DNA of 53,363 nucleotides from Clostridia bacterium (GCA_017463865.1 JAFTOI010000003.1:69219-122581); one strand, 5' to 3'; positions 21,682 through 31,274 are shown, counted from the first letter of the stretch. The notes: generated by a model from the letters alone, not told the origin. Numbers and translations: made by a program.

Positions 21682-23073
21682 ATGTTCTACATGTCACGGG
21701 ACGAATTGTCCCGCTATCTCACCGAACCGGCAAGGCTTTCGGCGCTGATCGAGCCCATGCTTGCGCATCGCCGCGAGCTGTACTATGACCGATACCGCCG
21801 CGGACGCGACCGCACGGCAATGATGGGGAGCAGCCGCAAGAAGAAAAACGCGCCGAGCGAGTATTACATCGTCAACATGGCGGCGGGATACCTCGGCGGT
21901 AAGGCGCCCATGTACCGCGTATCGCCCAAGGCCAACGGTGCGGCCGCGCTGGCAGAACTGATCGAGACCGTGCGCCGATACAACGACGATGAGGCCACCT
22001 TTACCGAGCTGATCCGCGATTACCTCATCAAGGCGGCGGCTTACCTCTACATCTGGCAGAACGACGAGAATGAGATCGCCTATGCACCGCTTGACGCGAT
22101 GGAGACGGCAGCCATCTATGATCGCAGTGTCGAGCGCAATCTGCTTGCCATCGTGCGCAAGTGGGAGGAGACCGACGCGGACAGCAAGGTGCATGCCGTG
22201 CTCGAGGTCATCGACGACAAGGCGATCCGTCGCTGGCGGGACAATCAGCCTACGGGTTTTGCGTTGCACCACTGGGGCGACGTGCCGGCTTGTGCGTTCG
22301 AGAACCCCGACGGGCTGTCGATTTTTGAACCGGCCATCGACTCCATCGACGGCTACGAGCAGATCATGACCAATATCCTCAGCATGACGCAGTACAACGA
22401 CGACGCCAAGCTGCTGTTGGTCGGCTATACGCTCCCGAAGGCGACGATCAAGGACGAGAACGGCAAAGACATTCCCAATCCTGAGCGGAAAGCGGTGGAG
22501 GACGAGCTGCTGAAAGCGAAGGTTATTGCCGTGCAGGATGATGACGGCGGCATCGAGTGGCTGCTGAAAGACGTGAATTATGATGGGCTCGAGAGCGTGC
22601 TGAAAACCGAGCTCGAGCAGATCACCATGTTTACCGGCGTGCCGAACATGACCGACGAGGCATTTGCCAGCGCCGACAACGCGACCGCGCTTGGGTACAA
22701 GCTGTACGCGCTTGACCAGTATTCAGCCACGTCTGACCGCGTGTTTAAGAAGGGTTACAACCGCCTGTGGGAGCTGATCTGTGCGCGCGTCAAGCTGCGC
22801 GGGCGCGGGACATACGACTTCCGCGACATCGAGATCACCATGCAGCGCAATCTCCCGACCGACCGCGACAAATCCATCGACCGCGCGGCGCGGATGAAGT
22901 CGTCGGGGCTGTTCTCGGACGAGACCTGCATCAACGAGTCGCAGGTGGAGGTTGACGCCAAGGACGAGCTGAAACGCCGCGACGAAGAGGCCCAGCGCGA
23001 GTATGACGCCATGGCGGCCCGCGTGGGGGAAGTAACCGAGGAGATCGGCAATGACGGCAAGCGAAGCGCGTGA
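21682..23073 (+). CDS. Portal protein (SPP1 Gp6-like)
   Basis: 463 residues. YYDRYRRGRD, IVNMAAGYLGGKAPMY and the later FTGVPNMTDEAFASADNA are features of the SPP1 Gp6 portal family, which forms the dodecameric DNA channel at one capsid vertex. The acidic C-terminus is typical. It follows the terminase directly (GGAGG 8 nt ahead of the ATG) and overlaps the minor head gene by 23 nt. Confidence 0.93.
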   Translation: MFYMSRDELSRYLTEPARLSALIEPMLAHRRELYYDRYRRGRDRTAMMGSSRKKKNAPSEYYIVNMAAGYLGGKAPMYRVSPKANGAAALAELIETVRRYNDDEATFTELIRDYLIKAAAYLYIWQNDENEIAYAPLDAMETAAIYDRSVERNLLAIVRKWEETDADSKVHAVLEVIDDKAIRRWRDNQPTGFALHHWGDVPACAFENPDGLSIFEPAIDSIDGYEQIMTNILSMTQYNDDAKLLLVGYTLPKATIKDENGKDIPNPERKAVEDELLKAKVIAVQDDDGGIEWLLKDVNYDGLESVLKTELEQITMFTGVPNMTDEAFASADNATALGYKLYALDQYSATSDRVFKKGYNRLWELICARVKLRGRGTYDFRDIEITMQRNLPTDRDKSIDRAARMKSSGLFSDETCINESQVEVDAKDELKRRDEEAQREYDAMAARVGEVTEEIGNDGKRSA

Positions 23074-23848
23074 CGCGCTGACCGCATACTGGCAGCCAAT
23101 CGACGCCATTGAGGCGAAGATGCTGGAAAAGCTCCGCGCAAAGCTGCCGAAGCTGAAACGCACGCTGCGTGAGACCGCCTCGGCCTGGTCGCGTGGCGGC
23201 ACGATCCTCGCGCACGACGAGGTGGAGATGCTGCACGACGCACTGAAAGACCGCGACCAGACCTATCGCCCGGCAGAGCTCGCGCGGCGTGACCAGCTCA
23301 CCCGCCGCCGTATCCGGCGTGACGAGGCGCTGCGCCTGCTGTTGCTGCTGAACATGCTCGATTGGGAGGTTGAGGCCGCCGAGATTTACGAGCAGTACGT
23401 TGGGCGCATGGTGCGGCATGTCGCAGGAGATGCAAAGATACCCGAACACGGCGACCCGCCCGGCCTGCCGCCGCTGCATGACGCAATGGGGGAGTCGGCG
23501 GAGTACCGCGCAAGGCAGATCGCATTTGCGCCAGACCCGGCGGTGAACGCGGTCAAGCAGGCGGAGTCGCTGTTGAAAGATCTCCTGCGGGTCTCCGGCA
23601 CCGGCAATTTCGGCGGGGTACTCGACCGCTCGGTGCTTTGGGCGCTCGGCTATGCGCGTGTCGCACGGCTCAGAGCGGACGGCGTCAAGCGGGTGCGGTT
23701 CGTGGCTGTCCTCGACAACGCCACGACCGACGAGTGCCGCGAGCTGCACGGAAAAATATTCGATGCGGACGAGCTTATCGTGGGCAAAAACGCGCCGCCC
23801 ATCTACCCGCCGCCGCATCCGTGCCGGTCAATTCTTGTCCCGGTGTAA
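23051..23848 (+). CDS. Minor head protein (SPP1 gp7 / Mu F-like)
   Basis: 265 residues. A helical N-terminal two thirds ends in the family signature RVRFVAVLDNATTDECREL, then PPIYPPPHPCRS, seen in head morphogenesis proteins ejected with or bound to the portal. The last codons contain TTGTCCCGG, resembling the start of the late-promoter box that follows at 23851. Confidence 0.9.
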   Translation: MTASEARDALTAYWQPIDAIEAKMLEKLRAKLPKLKRTLRETASAWSRGGTILAHDEVEMLHDALKDRDQTYRPAELARRDQLTRRRIRRDEALRLLLLLNMLDWEVEAAEIYEQYVGRMVRHVAGDAKIPEHGDPPGLPPLHDAMGESAEYRARQIAFAPDPAVNAVKQAESLLKDLLRVSGTGNFGGVLDRSVLWALGYARVARLRADGVKRVRFVAVLDNATTDECRELHGKIFDADELIVGKNAPPIYPPPHPCRSILVPV

Positions 23849-23850
23849 AC

Positions 23851-23886
23851 TTGTCCAGTTATCCAAATACATTTGTGCTACCATAG
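23851..23886 (+). promoter_or_regulatory. Late-type promoter 2 (capsid operon)
   Basis: TTGTCC-A-GTTATCCA (23851-23865) and extended -10 TG-C-TACCAT (23876-23884), with the same spacing as the sites at 19944 and 34224. It is intergenic, 50 nt ahead of the scaffold gene. Confidence 0.68.
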
Positions 23887-23934
23887 CCCCAGAACGGGTG
23901 GGCAGCGAACCGCCCGGCGAAAGGAGCGATACAT

Positions 23935-24543
23935 ATGACCAACACACTCATGCGCCGCATTGGCCTGCAATTCTTCGCCGAGGGCGAAGGAGGCGAGCCG
24001 AGCGGTAACCAGACCACGCCCCCCGATTACGAAGCGCTGTTCCAGTCTGACGCGATCCTGCGCGCTTTCGTTGATCGTCGTGTCAACGCCGCATGCAGCA
24101 CCGCGGTAGCAAACGCGCGTGCAAAATGGCAGAGACAGAACGATGAAACGCTGGAGGAGGCCGAACGCCTCCGCGAAATGTCCGCTGACGAGCGGGCGAA
24201 TTACTTCCAGCGCAAGTACGAGACCGCCCAGCGCGAGACGGCAGCCCGTGAGGCCGCAGCGGCCAAGCGCACCCAGACCGCCGCGAAGCTGCGTGAGCGG
24301 AACATCCCCGATGCCATGCTTGACCTGTTCGACTTTGGCGCGGAGGATGACGCCATTGCGGCGCGGCTCGAGCTGCTCGGCGGGTTTGAATACCGCAAAC
24401 CGGGCGAATTTGATGCCGCCGTGCAGACCGCGCTCGACGAAAAGCTAAAGCAGCAGCCCCCCGCATCCGGCGGCGGCAGCACCACGGGCGGCGAGGATGC
24501 CGCCCTGCGGGAATCCATGGGGCTCCCGCCCATCAAAACCTAA
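23935..24543 (+). CDS. Capsid scaffold protein (DUF4355-like)
   Basis: 202 residues. It begins MRRIGLQFFAEGEGG, a start shared by many Firmicutes phage scaffolds, then is a long charged coiled coil (EEAERLREMSADERANYF, AREAAAAKRTQTAAKLRER) with a Gly/Ser-rich tail. It guides capsid shell assembly and leaves before packaging. AAAGGAG precedes the ATG and the major capsid gene follows. Confidence 0.88.
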   Translation: MTNTLMRRIGLQFFAEGEGGEPSGNQTTPPDYEALFQSDAILRAFVDRRVNAACSTAVANARAKWQRQNDETLEEAERLREMSADERANYFQRKYETAQRETAAREAAAAKRTQTAAKLRERNIPDAMLDLFDFGAEDDAIAARLELLGGFEYRKPGEFDAAVQTALDEKLKQQPPASGGGSTTGGEDAALRESMGLPPIKT

Positions 24544-24562
24544 CGAAAAGGAGATTTAACAC

Positions 24563-25453
24563 ATGCCCAACACGATTGCACTTGCACAGGCGTTTCTGCC
24601 TCTGCTCGACGAAGTTTACAAGGTCGCGTCCTGCACCTCCGTGCTCGACGCAATGCAGAAGCGACTCCGCTTCATCAACGCCAATACCGTTCAGGTCTTC
24701 GAGACCAGCATGAGCGGCCTTGCCGACTATGACCGCAACAACGGCTTTGTCGACGGCGAGGTGACCGGCGAATGGAAGCCTTACGTCCTCGAGCAGGACA
24801 GAGGCCGCTCCTTCATGGTCGATGAAATGGACGACGAGGAGACGCTTCGCATGGCGTTCGGTACGCTGGTCAGCGAGTTCATGCGCCGCCATGTCGTGCC
24901 TGAGATCGACGCCTACACCTTCGCCAAGATCGCCGGCACCGAGGGGATCAAGAGCGTATCCGCCGATGTGACTGCCGACACCAACATCGCCAAGGCCATC
25001 GACGAGGCTGACGCGCAGCTCAACGATGCCGAGGTCCCGCAGGAGGGCCGCCTGCTCTTCATCTCCGAGCCTTCCTACACCGCGTTTGTCGGCAACACCA
25101 ACAGAACCATCCTCAATGGTGAAGGTGCGCTGAACAACGCCATCACCAGCTACAACGGCAAGCGGATCATCCGTGTCCCGCAGAATCGCTTCAACACCGC
25201 CATCACCATGGCGACGAACGGCGAGGGCGGCTACACCCCGACTGCCGGCGGCTTCAAGATCAACTTCATGCTGATGCATCCCTCCGCCGTGTCGAAGATC
25301 GTCAAGCACGCAAAGCCCAGAATCTTTGCGCCCGACACCAACCAGAAGGCCGATGCATGGAAGTTCGACTACCGCATTTATCACGATACCTTCGTGATGA
25401 ACAACAAGAAGTCGGGCATCTACGTCCACCACGCCGCCGCGGCGAACGCGTAA
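24563..25453 (+). CDS. Major capsid protein
   Basis: 296 residues, HK97-fold type by features: QVFETSMSGLADYDRNNGF and VTGEWKPYVLEQDRG (E-loop region), SYNGKRIIRVPQNRF (P-domain strand) and INFMLMHPSAVSKIVKHAKPR (A-domain), ending YHDTFVMNNKKSGIYVH. AAAAGGAG precedes the ATG. It is placed directly after the scaffold. Confidence 0.93.
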   Translation: MPNTIALAQAFLPLLDEVYKVASCTSVLDAMQKRLRFINANTVQVFETSMSGLADYDRNNGFVDGEVTGEWKPYVLEQDRGRSFMVDEMDDEETLRMAFGTLVSEFMRRHVVPEIDAYTFAKIAGTEGIKSVSADVTADTNIAKAIDEADAQLNDAEVPQEGRLLFISEPSYTAFVGNTNRTILNGEGALNNAITSYNGKRIIRVPQNRFNTAITMATNGEGGYTPTAGGFKINFMLMHPSAVSKIVKHAKPRIFAPDTNQKADAWKFDYRIYHDTFVMNNKKSGIYVHHAAAANA

Positions 25454-25456
25454 CCG

Positions 25457-25546
25457 ATGGGTACGCGCGTGATTGGCTTGGTCGGCAAGCCCAAACCGCA
25501 GCCGAAGCCCAAGCCGGAGGAAAAGCCCAAGTCCGATAAGGAGTGA
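25457..25546 (+). CDS. Tiny Lys/Pro peptide after the capsid gene (29 aa)
   Basis: The ATG at 25457 stands 3 nt behind the capsid stop. The product is a short hydrophobic start (TRVIGLVG) and a KPKPQPKPKPEEKPKSDKE tail. Similar tiny Lys/Pro peptides occur behind capsid genes of related phages. It could be a rarely translated decoration or only a linker segment; it has no strong ribosome binding site. Confidence 0.5.
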   Translation: MGTRVIGLVGKPKPQPKPKPEEKPKSDKE

Positions 25547-25550
25547 TCAC

Positions 25551-25874
25551 ATGGCATACGAAATCAGTGTCATCAACATCGCAGCCGAGGCGCGCAGACG
25601 CCTCGGCACCGACGCGGGCGACGATGCCAGGCAGCCCCTCGAGCGGCTGACCAAGCAGTATCTCGATGCCGCGCTCGCCTACTGCAATGCCGATGATGCA
25701 GATCCGGCGATGGATGCCATCGTCTGCGAGGCGGTCATGGCGGCGTGGCTCCGAGGCGGTGATGAGGGTGTCAGCGCGTCGTCGGCCGGCGGGCAGTCGG
25801 CCACCTATTCCGACCAATGGAACGACATGTTCACCCGCCTGCGCCGTGCTGGACTGCGGAGGTGGCGCACATGA
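25551..25874 (+). CDS. Head-tail connector (gp15-like)
   Basis: 107 residues, mainly helical (EARRRLGTDAGDDARQPLE, YLDAALAYCNAD), matching by size and position the SPP1 gp15-type adaptor that docks under the portal. GGAGTGATC precedes the ATG at 25551. The next gene starts inside its stop. Confidence 0.75.
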   Translation: MAYEISVINIAAEARRRLGTDAGDDARQPLERLTKQYLDAALAYCNADDADPAMDAIVCEAVMAAWLRGGDEGVSASSAGGQSATYSDQWNDMFTRLRRAGLRRWRT

Positions 25875-26221
25875 GGCGGCGCGATACCGTCACCATCTGG
25901 GCGGCGACGCCGGTCAAGGCCGTCGTACAAGGCGAGCCGCAGATCACGGGCTGGTCGAGCGTCAGGGAGGTCACCGGCGCAAACTGGCAGACCGACCGAG
26001 ACGCCGCAGATGTGGCCGCGTATGGCGAGCAGCTGAACCAGATCATTAAGCTGCGGTTTGTGTCCTGTCCGTCAATCGCGCAGGGCGACCATATTTTCAC
26101 CGCAAAGCCTGCCGACGACGCAAATCGCGGAGAATATGAGGTGAACGAGGTTCGCCCGGGCTACACGCCGACCGCGCGCCGCCGAAATCCAACCGTTGTG
26201 ACCGTGAGGAAGCTGGTATGA
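25871..26221 (+). CDS. Head closure / head-tail joining protein
   Basis: 116 residues, beta-rich (DTVTIWAATPVKAVVQGEP, then IKLRFVSCPSIAQGDHIF and YTPTARRRNPTVVTVRK). Its size and position match gp16-type stoppers that close the portal channel after packaging. It has 4-nt overlaps on both sides. Confidence 0.75.
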   Translation: MRRRDTVTIWAATPVKAVVQGEPQITGWSSVREVTGANWQTDRDAADVAAYGEQLNQIIKLRFVSCPSIAQGDHIFTAKPADDANRGEYEVNEVRPGYTPTARRRNPTVVTVRKLV

Positions 26222-26766
26222 TGGAGCTGAGCGTGACCCGCACCGTCCACGGCGGCGGGCTTGAGGCTGTCGTCAAGCGCCTCGCATCGGCTGCCGAGAC
26301 CGGCGTCACCGCGGCCGCCGAGGCTACCCGCATGGAAGCCGCCGACCGCGCAAAAATGCCGGCTGTGCGTGCTTCGCTTCGGGTATCGACGGCAGAGCAC
26401 GAGGGCGACACGGTATCTGTGCGAGTCTACAACGACACAGCGCTTGTCCCGTGGTCGTCCTACGTCGAGTTCGGCACCGGCCTCAACGTCGACAACGAGG
26501 GTATCGAGGACGCGATCAGGCTCCATCGCCCGTGGCGTATCCCGCGCTATCTTGACCTCGACGCCCTGCCGCCCGGCTATGAGGAATCGGTCGCATACAG
26601 CGACAGCCACGGCGGCTATGAACGTACCATGGACGGCAAGCTCGTCTTTGACGGCCTCTACCCGACGCCGTACATGAAGCCCGCCGCCGTCGTGCGGCGC
26701 ATGCTCAACCGCGAAGAGGTCGCGCAGGCCCTGCGCGAGGCGATCAGAAGGGAGGTAGGCCAATGA
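26218..26766 (+). CDS. HK97 gp10-family tail completion protein
   Basis: 182 residues. EAVVKRLASAAETGVTAA, then YNDTALVPWSSYVEFGTGL and PYMKPAAVVRRMLN match the HK97-gp10-like family at the head-tail interface. It has a longer central insertion than the usual 120-150 residues. It overlaps the neighbours by 4 nt. Confidence 0.85.
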   Translation: MMELSVTRTVHGGGLEAVVKRLASAAETGVTAAAEATRMEAADRAKMPAVRASLRVSTAEHEGDTVSVRVYNDTALVPWSSYVEFGTGLNVDNEGIEDAIRLHRPWRIPRYLDLDALPPGYEESVAYSDSHGGYERTMDGKLVFDGLYPTPYMKPAAVVRRMLNREEVAQALREAIRREVGQ

Positions 26767-27143
26767 CCCTGCCCAATACCGAGCTGCTGATGCAGACCGT
26801 TCTCGCGCCTGTGGCCGAGGTCGTCGGCGCAGATAGTGCACTGCGCACCAATCCCGACATGACCGCCGCATTCCCGGTCGCCACGGTACAGCCGCCCATC
26901 CAGACGCCGCTGTACATGGGCGCGGCGTGGCAGCTCGTCTTTACCGTCGAGGTATGGGCGGCGACCCAGAGCGAGGCGGCGACCGTCTTTGACCGGATCC
27001 GCTGCGAGCTGGCGGCGCTCAATCTCTGGCACAACGGCAACACGCCGCTGATGTACGACAAGATCACCAAGAAATACCGCTTCGGCGGCTACTTTGAGGG
27101 GCGCTGGAACGCCGTGTACAACACGCTTGAGCGCTCAATTTAA
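26763..27143 (+). CDS. Tail terminator protein
   Basis: 126 residues. MQTVLAPVAEVVG, FPVATVQPPI and VWAATQSEAATVFDRIRCEL fit the alpha/beta tail terminator (gp17-like) that caps the tail tube. The assignment rests on position between gp10-like and major tail genes plus fold pattern. Confidence 0.75.
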   Translation: MTLPNTELLMQTVLAPVAEVVGADSALRTNPDMTAAFPVATVQPPIQTPLYMGAAWQLVFTVEVWAATQSEAATVFDRIRCELAALNLWHNGNTPLMYDKITKKYRFGGYFEGRWNAVYNTLERSI

Positions 27144-27160
27144 CATGGAGGTAACAACCT

Positions 27161-27598
27161 ATGGCAGAATTCAATCCCGCATTCACGCCGCCTGTCGCGA
27201 CGGCGACGACCGAACTGTGGTATGCAGAGACCGAGACCGGCGCGGCGACGCAGATCTTCGGCGTGCAGGGCATCCCGAACCCGGACACGCCGCCCGATGA
27301 TATCACCTACAAGACGCTGGAATCGACCGAGGGCTTCTCGGCGCCCGGCACCAAGCCCGCGACGACCATCGAGATCGAGCTGATCCTGTACAAGGAGCAG
27401 TACGAGACGCTGAAGACACTCGACCGCACGGCGCTGTGGTGGTATGTCAAGTACCCCGAGAGCTACGGCATCATCCGCAAGTGGAAGGGCAAGTTTGTCC
27501 TGTCACTGTCCGACATCACGCTCGACGACATGTGCAAGTGCCGCATCAAGCTGTACCGCGACACCAAGCCGACCGACGTCGACCAGATCCCCGCGTAA
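27161..27598 (+). CDS. Major tail (tube) protein
   Basis: 145 residues. YKTLESTEGFSAPGTKPAT, TIEIELILYKEQYETLKTL and WKGKFVLSLSDITLDDM fit tail tube proteins that stack as hexameric rings around the tape measure. GGAGG precedes the ATG. It is followed by the tail assembly chaperones. Confidence 0.85.
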   Translation: MAEFNPAFTPPVATATTELWYAETETGAATQIFGVQGIPNPDTPPDDITYKTLESTEGFSAPGTKPATTIEIELILYKEQYETLKTLDRTALWWYVKYPESYGIIRKWKGKFVLSLSDITLDDMCKCRIKLYRDTKPTDVDQIPA

Positions 27599-27609
27599 GG
27601 AGGTAACGC

Positions 27610-28041
27610 ATGGAACTGCATTTTAATGACAAGACCTACCGCGTCGAGCTGACCAACCGCCGCATGGTGGCCGTTCTGGACGCCCTTGGCGCGGACGACA
27701 TCAGCGATGTGATCTTCACCGGCGCAACGAAGAACGACGTCAAGACGCTGGCTACGCTGATTGCCGGGTTTACCGATGTGGGCAACGCCGGGAACGCGCT
27801 CGATCTGCTTGACGAATACCGCCGAACGGGCCATACGCCCGCAGAGCTGTACGGCGAGCTGGCCAAGGCGCTCAACGACGAATATTTTTTCGCGAAGAGG
27901 ATGACCGACGAGGAGCTTGCCGCCGAGCTTGCGAATCCTCTGCGCATGGTGGACATGGAAGCGATGGTTCGTCAGGCCGCCGAGGACGCGATCCGATCGA
28001 TGGCGACGTCGCGGCTGAAAGCAAAAGCACGAGGGAAATGA
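27610..28041 (+). CDS. Tail assembly chaperone 1 (gpG-like)
   Basis: 143 residues, acidic and helical (DVIFTGATKNDVKTLATLI, GNALDLLDEYRRTGHT), placed between the tube and tape measure as lambda gpG. Its stop is covered by the ATGA of the next gene in the -1 frame. I see no clean slippery heptamer, so translational coupling is more likely than frameshifting. Confidence 0.75.
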   Translation: MELHFNDKTYRVELTNRRMVAVLDALGADDISDVIFTGATKNDVKTLATLIAGFTDVGNAGNALDLLDEYRRTGHTPAELYGELAKALNDEYFFAKRMTDEELAAELANPLRMVDMEAMVRQAAEDAIRSMATSRLKAKARGK

Positions 28042-28352
28042 TCACCGAGGCTGAACATTCAGCCTATCGATACGGCATGCGCCCGTCCGAATACTGGGAA
28101 ACGACCCAGCGCCGGGCGGGCGTTTTTATCCGGGCAAGAGAACAGTGCGAGCTTGACAGCATGCGTCGCGGTGCGCTGCTGTGCGGCGGTCTGGCACGAA
28201 TGGCGGCATCCTATGCGATGTCGATCATGACCCAAGGCAAGAGGCAGCCGCAGGGGCTTGCGCAGACCTTCCCGGGATTGTTTGAAGAAGCAGAACCGCC
28301 AAGTCAGGCAGCCGCCGAGGTGGCCGCCTGGGAAAAATTCTTCACCATGTAG
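28038..28352 (+). CDS. Tail assembly chaperone 2
   Basis: 104 residues with HSAYRYGMRPSEYWETTQR, then LLCGGLARMAASYAMSIMT, resembling the second chaperone (T part or SPP1-like gp17.5) before tape measure genes. It is coupled to the previous gene through ATGA at 28038. Confidence 0.7.
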   Translation: MITEAEHSAYRYGMRPSEYWETTQRRAGVFIRAREQCELDSMRRGALLCGGLARMAASYAMSIMTQGKRQPQGLAQTFPGLFEEAEPPSQAAAEVAAWEKFFTM

Positions 28353-28365
28353 GAGGTGACAAAAC

Positions 28366-31272
28366 ATGGGCGCACCGGTAACGGTAGAAGAACTGGAAAT
28401 AGTCATACGTGCCAAGGTTGGTGAGGCGCTGGCGAATATGCAGCAGGTCATCAATCGCATGGAGAAGCTGATCAATCAGCAGATTCCGCAGCTCCAGCCC
28501 AAACTCGATGCCGCCATGCAGAAAGCAGATCGGGTGATTGATCGTGATGCTGACAAGATCATTGCCTCAATCGACCGACTTGATCGTGCGCAGACACACT
28601 TGAACCAACAGTTGCAGCGAACTGCCCGCCTGTATGATGATACATTCGACAGAGCGCGAGAGTATTTCACTGCTGTCAACGATGCAAACAAAATTTCCGT
28701 GTCTGTCGGAAATATGGCGGATTCCTATACTGACTTAAATCAACGCTTGGAGAAAACGGCTGATCTTTTTGACAAGGCATATTTCCACGCGAGCAGCTTC
28801 ATGAATGCGAACCTTGACGCGCTGAAAATCGTTGATTCAATTGAACAGCTGACAAGAGTACAGATCAAGCTAAATCAGCAGTTAGAGATAACCGCGAAAC
28901 TTTATGACAAGGCTTTTGATTACAGAAGAGGACAAAGAAATGCCGACAAGGAAAGTCGGCAGGTTATTGCTGCGCTGAAAAAAATAGCCGATCAGCAAGA
29001 AAAGTTGAATAAGCGAATAGACCAGACGGCAGACCGTTATGACAATGCGTTAAAACATGCTCAAAACTTCTTGGGCGGTGTTGTCAAAGGCATGGCGCAA
29101 GGCATGAAGAATGTCGAAAAAAACACAGAACGCGCCGGAAAGGAAACGGATAAGTTAAACCAAAGGGTCAAAAAGACTGGAAGCAGCTACAACTGGCTCA
29201 CCGGTCAGATCCGCGGCATGATCGTATCCATGGCGTTGTATGGCGTGATCGACCTGTTCACCACATCGGTATCGACCGCCGCGACCGAGATGGCGAAGCT
29301 GGACGAAGAGACAAACAAGATGCTTTCGTCGTACAAGAGCAGCTTTGAATATGCGCAGATGTCGTTTGGTACTGCCATGCTTCCTCTGCTCGAGGCGGCG
29401 GAACCGTTGGTAACTTCCCTTGCGGATGGATTTGCCGAGGTATCGAACTATATCGGCATGTTCTTTGCCGCGCTGAACGGGCAGACGCAGTACAACAAGG
29501 TCGTCAAGAAAACGGCGGATTTCCTCGAGGACACGGCGGACGCCGCCGAGGAAGTCAAGCGGTCGATTGCAGGCTTCGACGAGCTGAACATCATCGGGCA
29601 GGAGGAGGAGACCAGCGGATGGGAGACCGAGCTGGTCGATATTCCGCAGTGGATGCAGACGCTGGGCAAATATATTGACGCGGAAACGCTGGCAATGGCA
29701 GCGCTGACTGCTGGAACTGGCCTGCTGCTTGGAAAAGTGATTGACCTCAAAAAAGGGATGCTTGAAAAGAATGATGCGCTTGACAAGCAGACAAAGAAGA
29801 CCAAAACCGATGCCGAGGCAGTTAAGGAATTGGCAGAATCGTTTGTTCCCGCACTGCTGGAGGCTGGCGATTTAACACAGGCTCTCGTATCACTCGGTTC
29901 GTTGTCTATTCTGCCTACGATTGATTTGAGTCTATTCGATGAATCGACCGGGCGCATGTTGGAATCGATTGATCTTGGCGCTGAACGTCTGGACGAGTTG
30001 GGGCTGCTTCGCCCGGCTCCGCAGATGGACACTGCGCCGATGCTGGAATCTGCGGATGAAGTTGAACAGCGCATTACCGAACTTGACGAAGTCGAACCGG
30101 CACAAAAGATAATGCCGGAGATCGATCGTGAAAGCGAATTTGATCCGTCTGCGCAGGATATAACGCAGACGGTTGATGATTTGAATTCGTTGGAATTTGA
30201 GCAAATGGTGTTCAAAGCCATTGAAACAACCGGCTTGCAGACATCGGTAGGTGAGATAAGCAGCCTTTTGAGCGAAATTGCGCAGGATATTGCCGAAACA
30301 ATCAATGCTTACAATCAATTGCAACAGGCAATCGGAGGAAGTGGCGTTTCTGTCAGTCAGCCTTCTTCTGGAAAGCAGTTGGAATGGATGGCGGAAGAGA
30401 GCAGTGCAAATAATATTGTGATGCAAAGCGGTATAACCGCAATTCGGACAGCCGCCGCGCAGAAATCAACAGCCGAAGCCATCCAAAATGCGAATGAATT
30501 TGCAGAAGAGGCGGCAAAAGCTGCGGAAGAAGCCGCGAAAGCTGCTGCCAAGGCAGCGGAATCAACTGCAGAAACAAAGATTAACCCTGATTTATATCAA
30601 TCCATTATTTCAAGCCCGGTTGGCCAACTCGTTGCAAATCCTTATGACACGCACGGCGGTAGATATAATCAAGCCGAAATAACCGCAAGTGAACTTGAAT
30701 CAGCAATTGATGCGGTTGGAACGACTGCAAAATACGGAGCGAAAATTGCCGTTGATCTTGCCGCTTCCGCCTTGGGAGGTGCAATTGCTGGTATAGCGGC
30801 CGAGGCGGTGCAATCATCTGGAAGCAAGGCTATGGATGTGCTTAATGATGCAATTGGAAACGCTAACGCACAGACGACGGCAGATGATATTGTGAAAGTA
30901 GTGGTCGATGAGGGGGCGATTACAGAAATTGTGAATAAATTTAAGAAGCTTCCCAACGCAATGCGTGGTGGAAGTATTCCCCAAATGGCGAATGGTGGTG
31001 TAGCGTTCTCAAATATGCTTGCCAATATTGGTGAATATCCGGGAGTAGCTATGAATCCTGAAATCGTCGCTCCGCAAAACTTGATATATGATACTGTCGT
31101 ACAGGCAAACGGCGAGCTTGTGAGTGCCATGCACAGTATGATCCGCGAGGTGATTGCGGCAATCGAAAACAATGCCAGTGGCGATGTGTATCTCGATAGC
31201 CGAAAGATCACCGGCAGTGTCATCGAAGGAATAAAAGCTGAGAAACGGCGTACTGGCAAAAGTCCAATATAA
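28366..31272 (+). CDS. Tail tape measure protein
   Basis: 968 residues; sets tail length and is ejected with the DNA. The N-terminal coiled-coil region carries four degenerate 45-residue repeats with LN(Q/K) at residues 79, 124, 169 and 214 and T-A-x-(L/R)-(Y/F)-D afterwards. A hydrophobic stretch near 290 (IRGMIVSMALYGVIDLF) and an Ala/Gly-rich one near 800 may cross the membrane. The C-terminus has MANGGVAFSNMLANIGEYPG, common in these proteins. By the usual 0.15 nm per residue the tail would be about 145 nm. The DNA is AT-richer than the head genes. Confidence 0.93.
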   Translation: MGAPVTVEELEIVIRAKVGEALANMQQVINRMEKLINQQIPQLQPKLDAAMQKADRVIDRDADKIIASIDRLDRAQTHLNQQLQRTARLYDDTFDRAREYFTAVNDANKISVSVGNMADSYTDLNQRLEKTADLFDKAYFHASSFMNANLDALKIVDSIEQLTRVQIKLNQQLEITAKLYDKAFDYRRGQRNADKESRQVIAALKKIADQQEKLNKRIDQTADRYDNALKHAQNFLGGVVKGMAQGMKNVEKNTERAGKETDKLNQRVKKTGSSYNWLTGQIRGMIVSMALYGVIDLFTTSVSTAATEMAKLDEETNKMLSSYKSSFEYAQMSFGTAMLPLLEAAEPLVTSLADGFAEVSNYIGMFFAALNGQTQYNKVVKKTADFLEDTADAAEEVKRSIAGFDELNIIGQEEETSGWETELVDIPQWMQTLGKYIDAETLAMAALTAGTGLLLGKVIDLKKGMLEKNDALDKQTKKTKTDAEAVKELAESFVPALLEAGDLTQALVSLGSLSILPTIDLSLFDESTGRMLESIDLGAERLDELGLLRPAPQMDTAPMLESADEVEQRITELDEVEPAQKIMPEIDRESEFDPSAQDITQTVDDLNSLEFEQMVFKAIETTGLQTSVGEISSLLSEIAQDIAETINAYNQLQQAIGGSGVSVSQPSSGKQLEWMAEESSANNIVMQSGITAIRTAAAQKSTAEAIQNANEFAEEAAKAAEEAAKAAAKAAESTAETKINPDLYQSIISSPVGQLVANPYDTHGGRYNQAEITASELESAIDAVGTTAKYGAKIAVDLAASALGGAIAGIAAEAVQSSGSKAMDVLNDAIGNANAQTTADDIVKVVVDEGAITEIVNKFKKLPNAMRGGSIPQMANGGVAFSNMLANIGEYPGVAMNPEIVAPQNLIYDTVVQANGELVSAMHSMIREVIAAIENNASGDVYLDSRKITGSVIEGIKAEKRRTGKSPI

Positions 31273-31274
31273 CG

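Noticed and set aside
23833-23845. A further late-box start (AATTCTTGTCCCGG) in the end of the minor head gene
   Set aside because: It lacks GTTATCCA and an extended -10; it is coding sequence and at most a relic beside the real box at 23851.
28020-28050. Programmed -1 frameshift between the two tail chaperones
   Set aside because: The junction CGA-GGG-AAA-TGA lacks an X-XXY-YYZ heptamer that allows re-pairing; the ATGA overlap explains the coupling.
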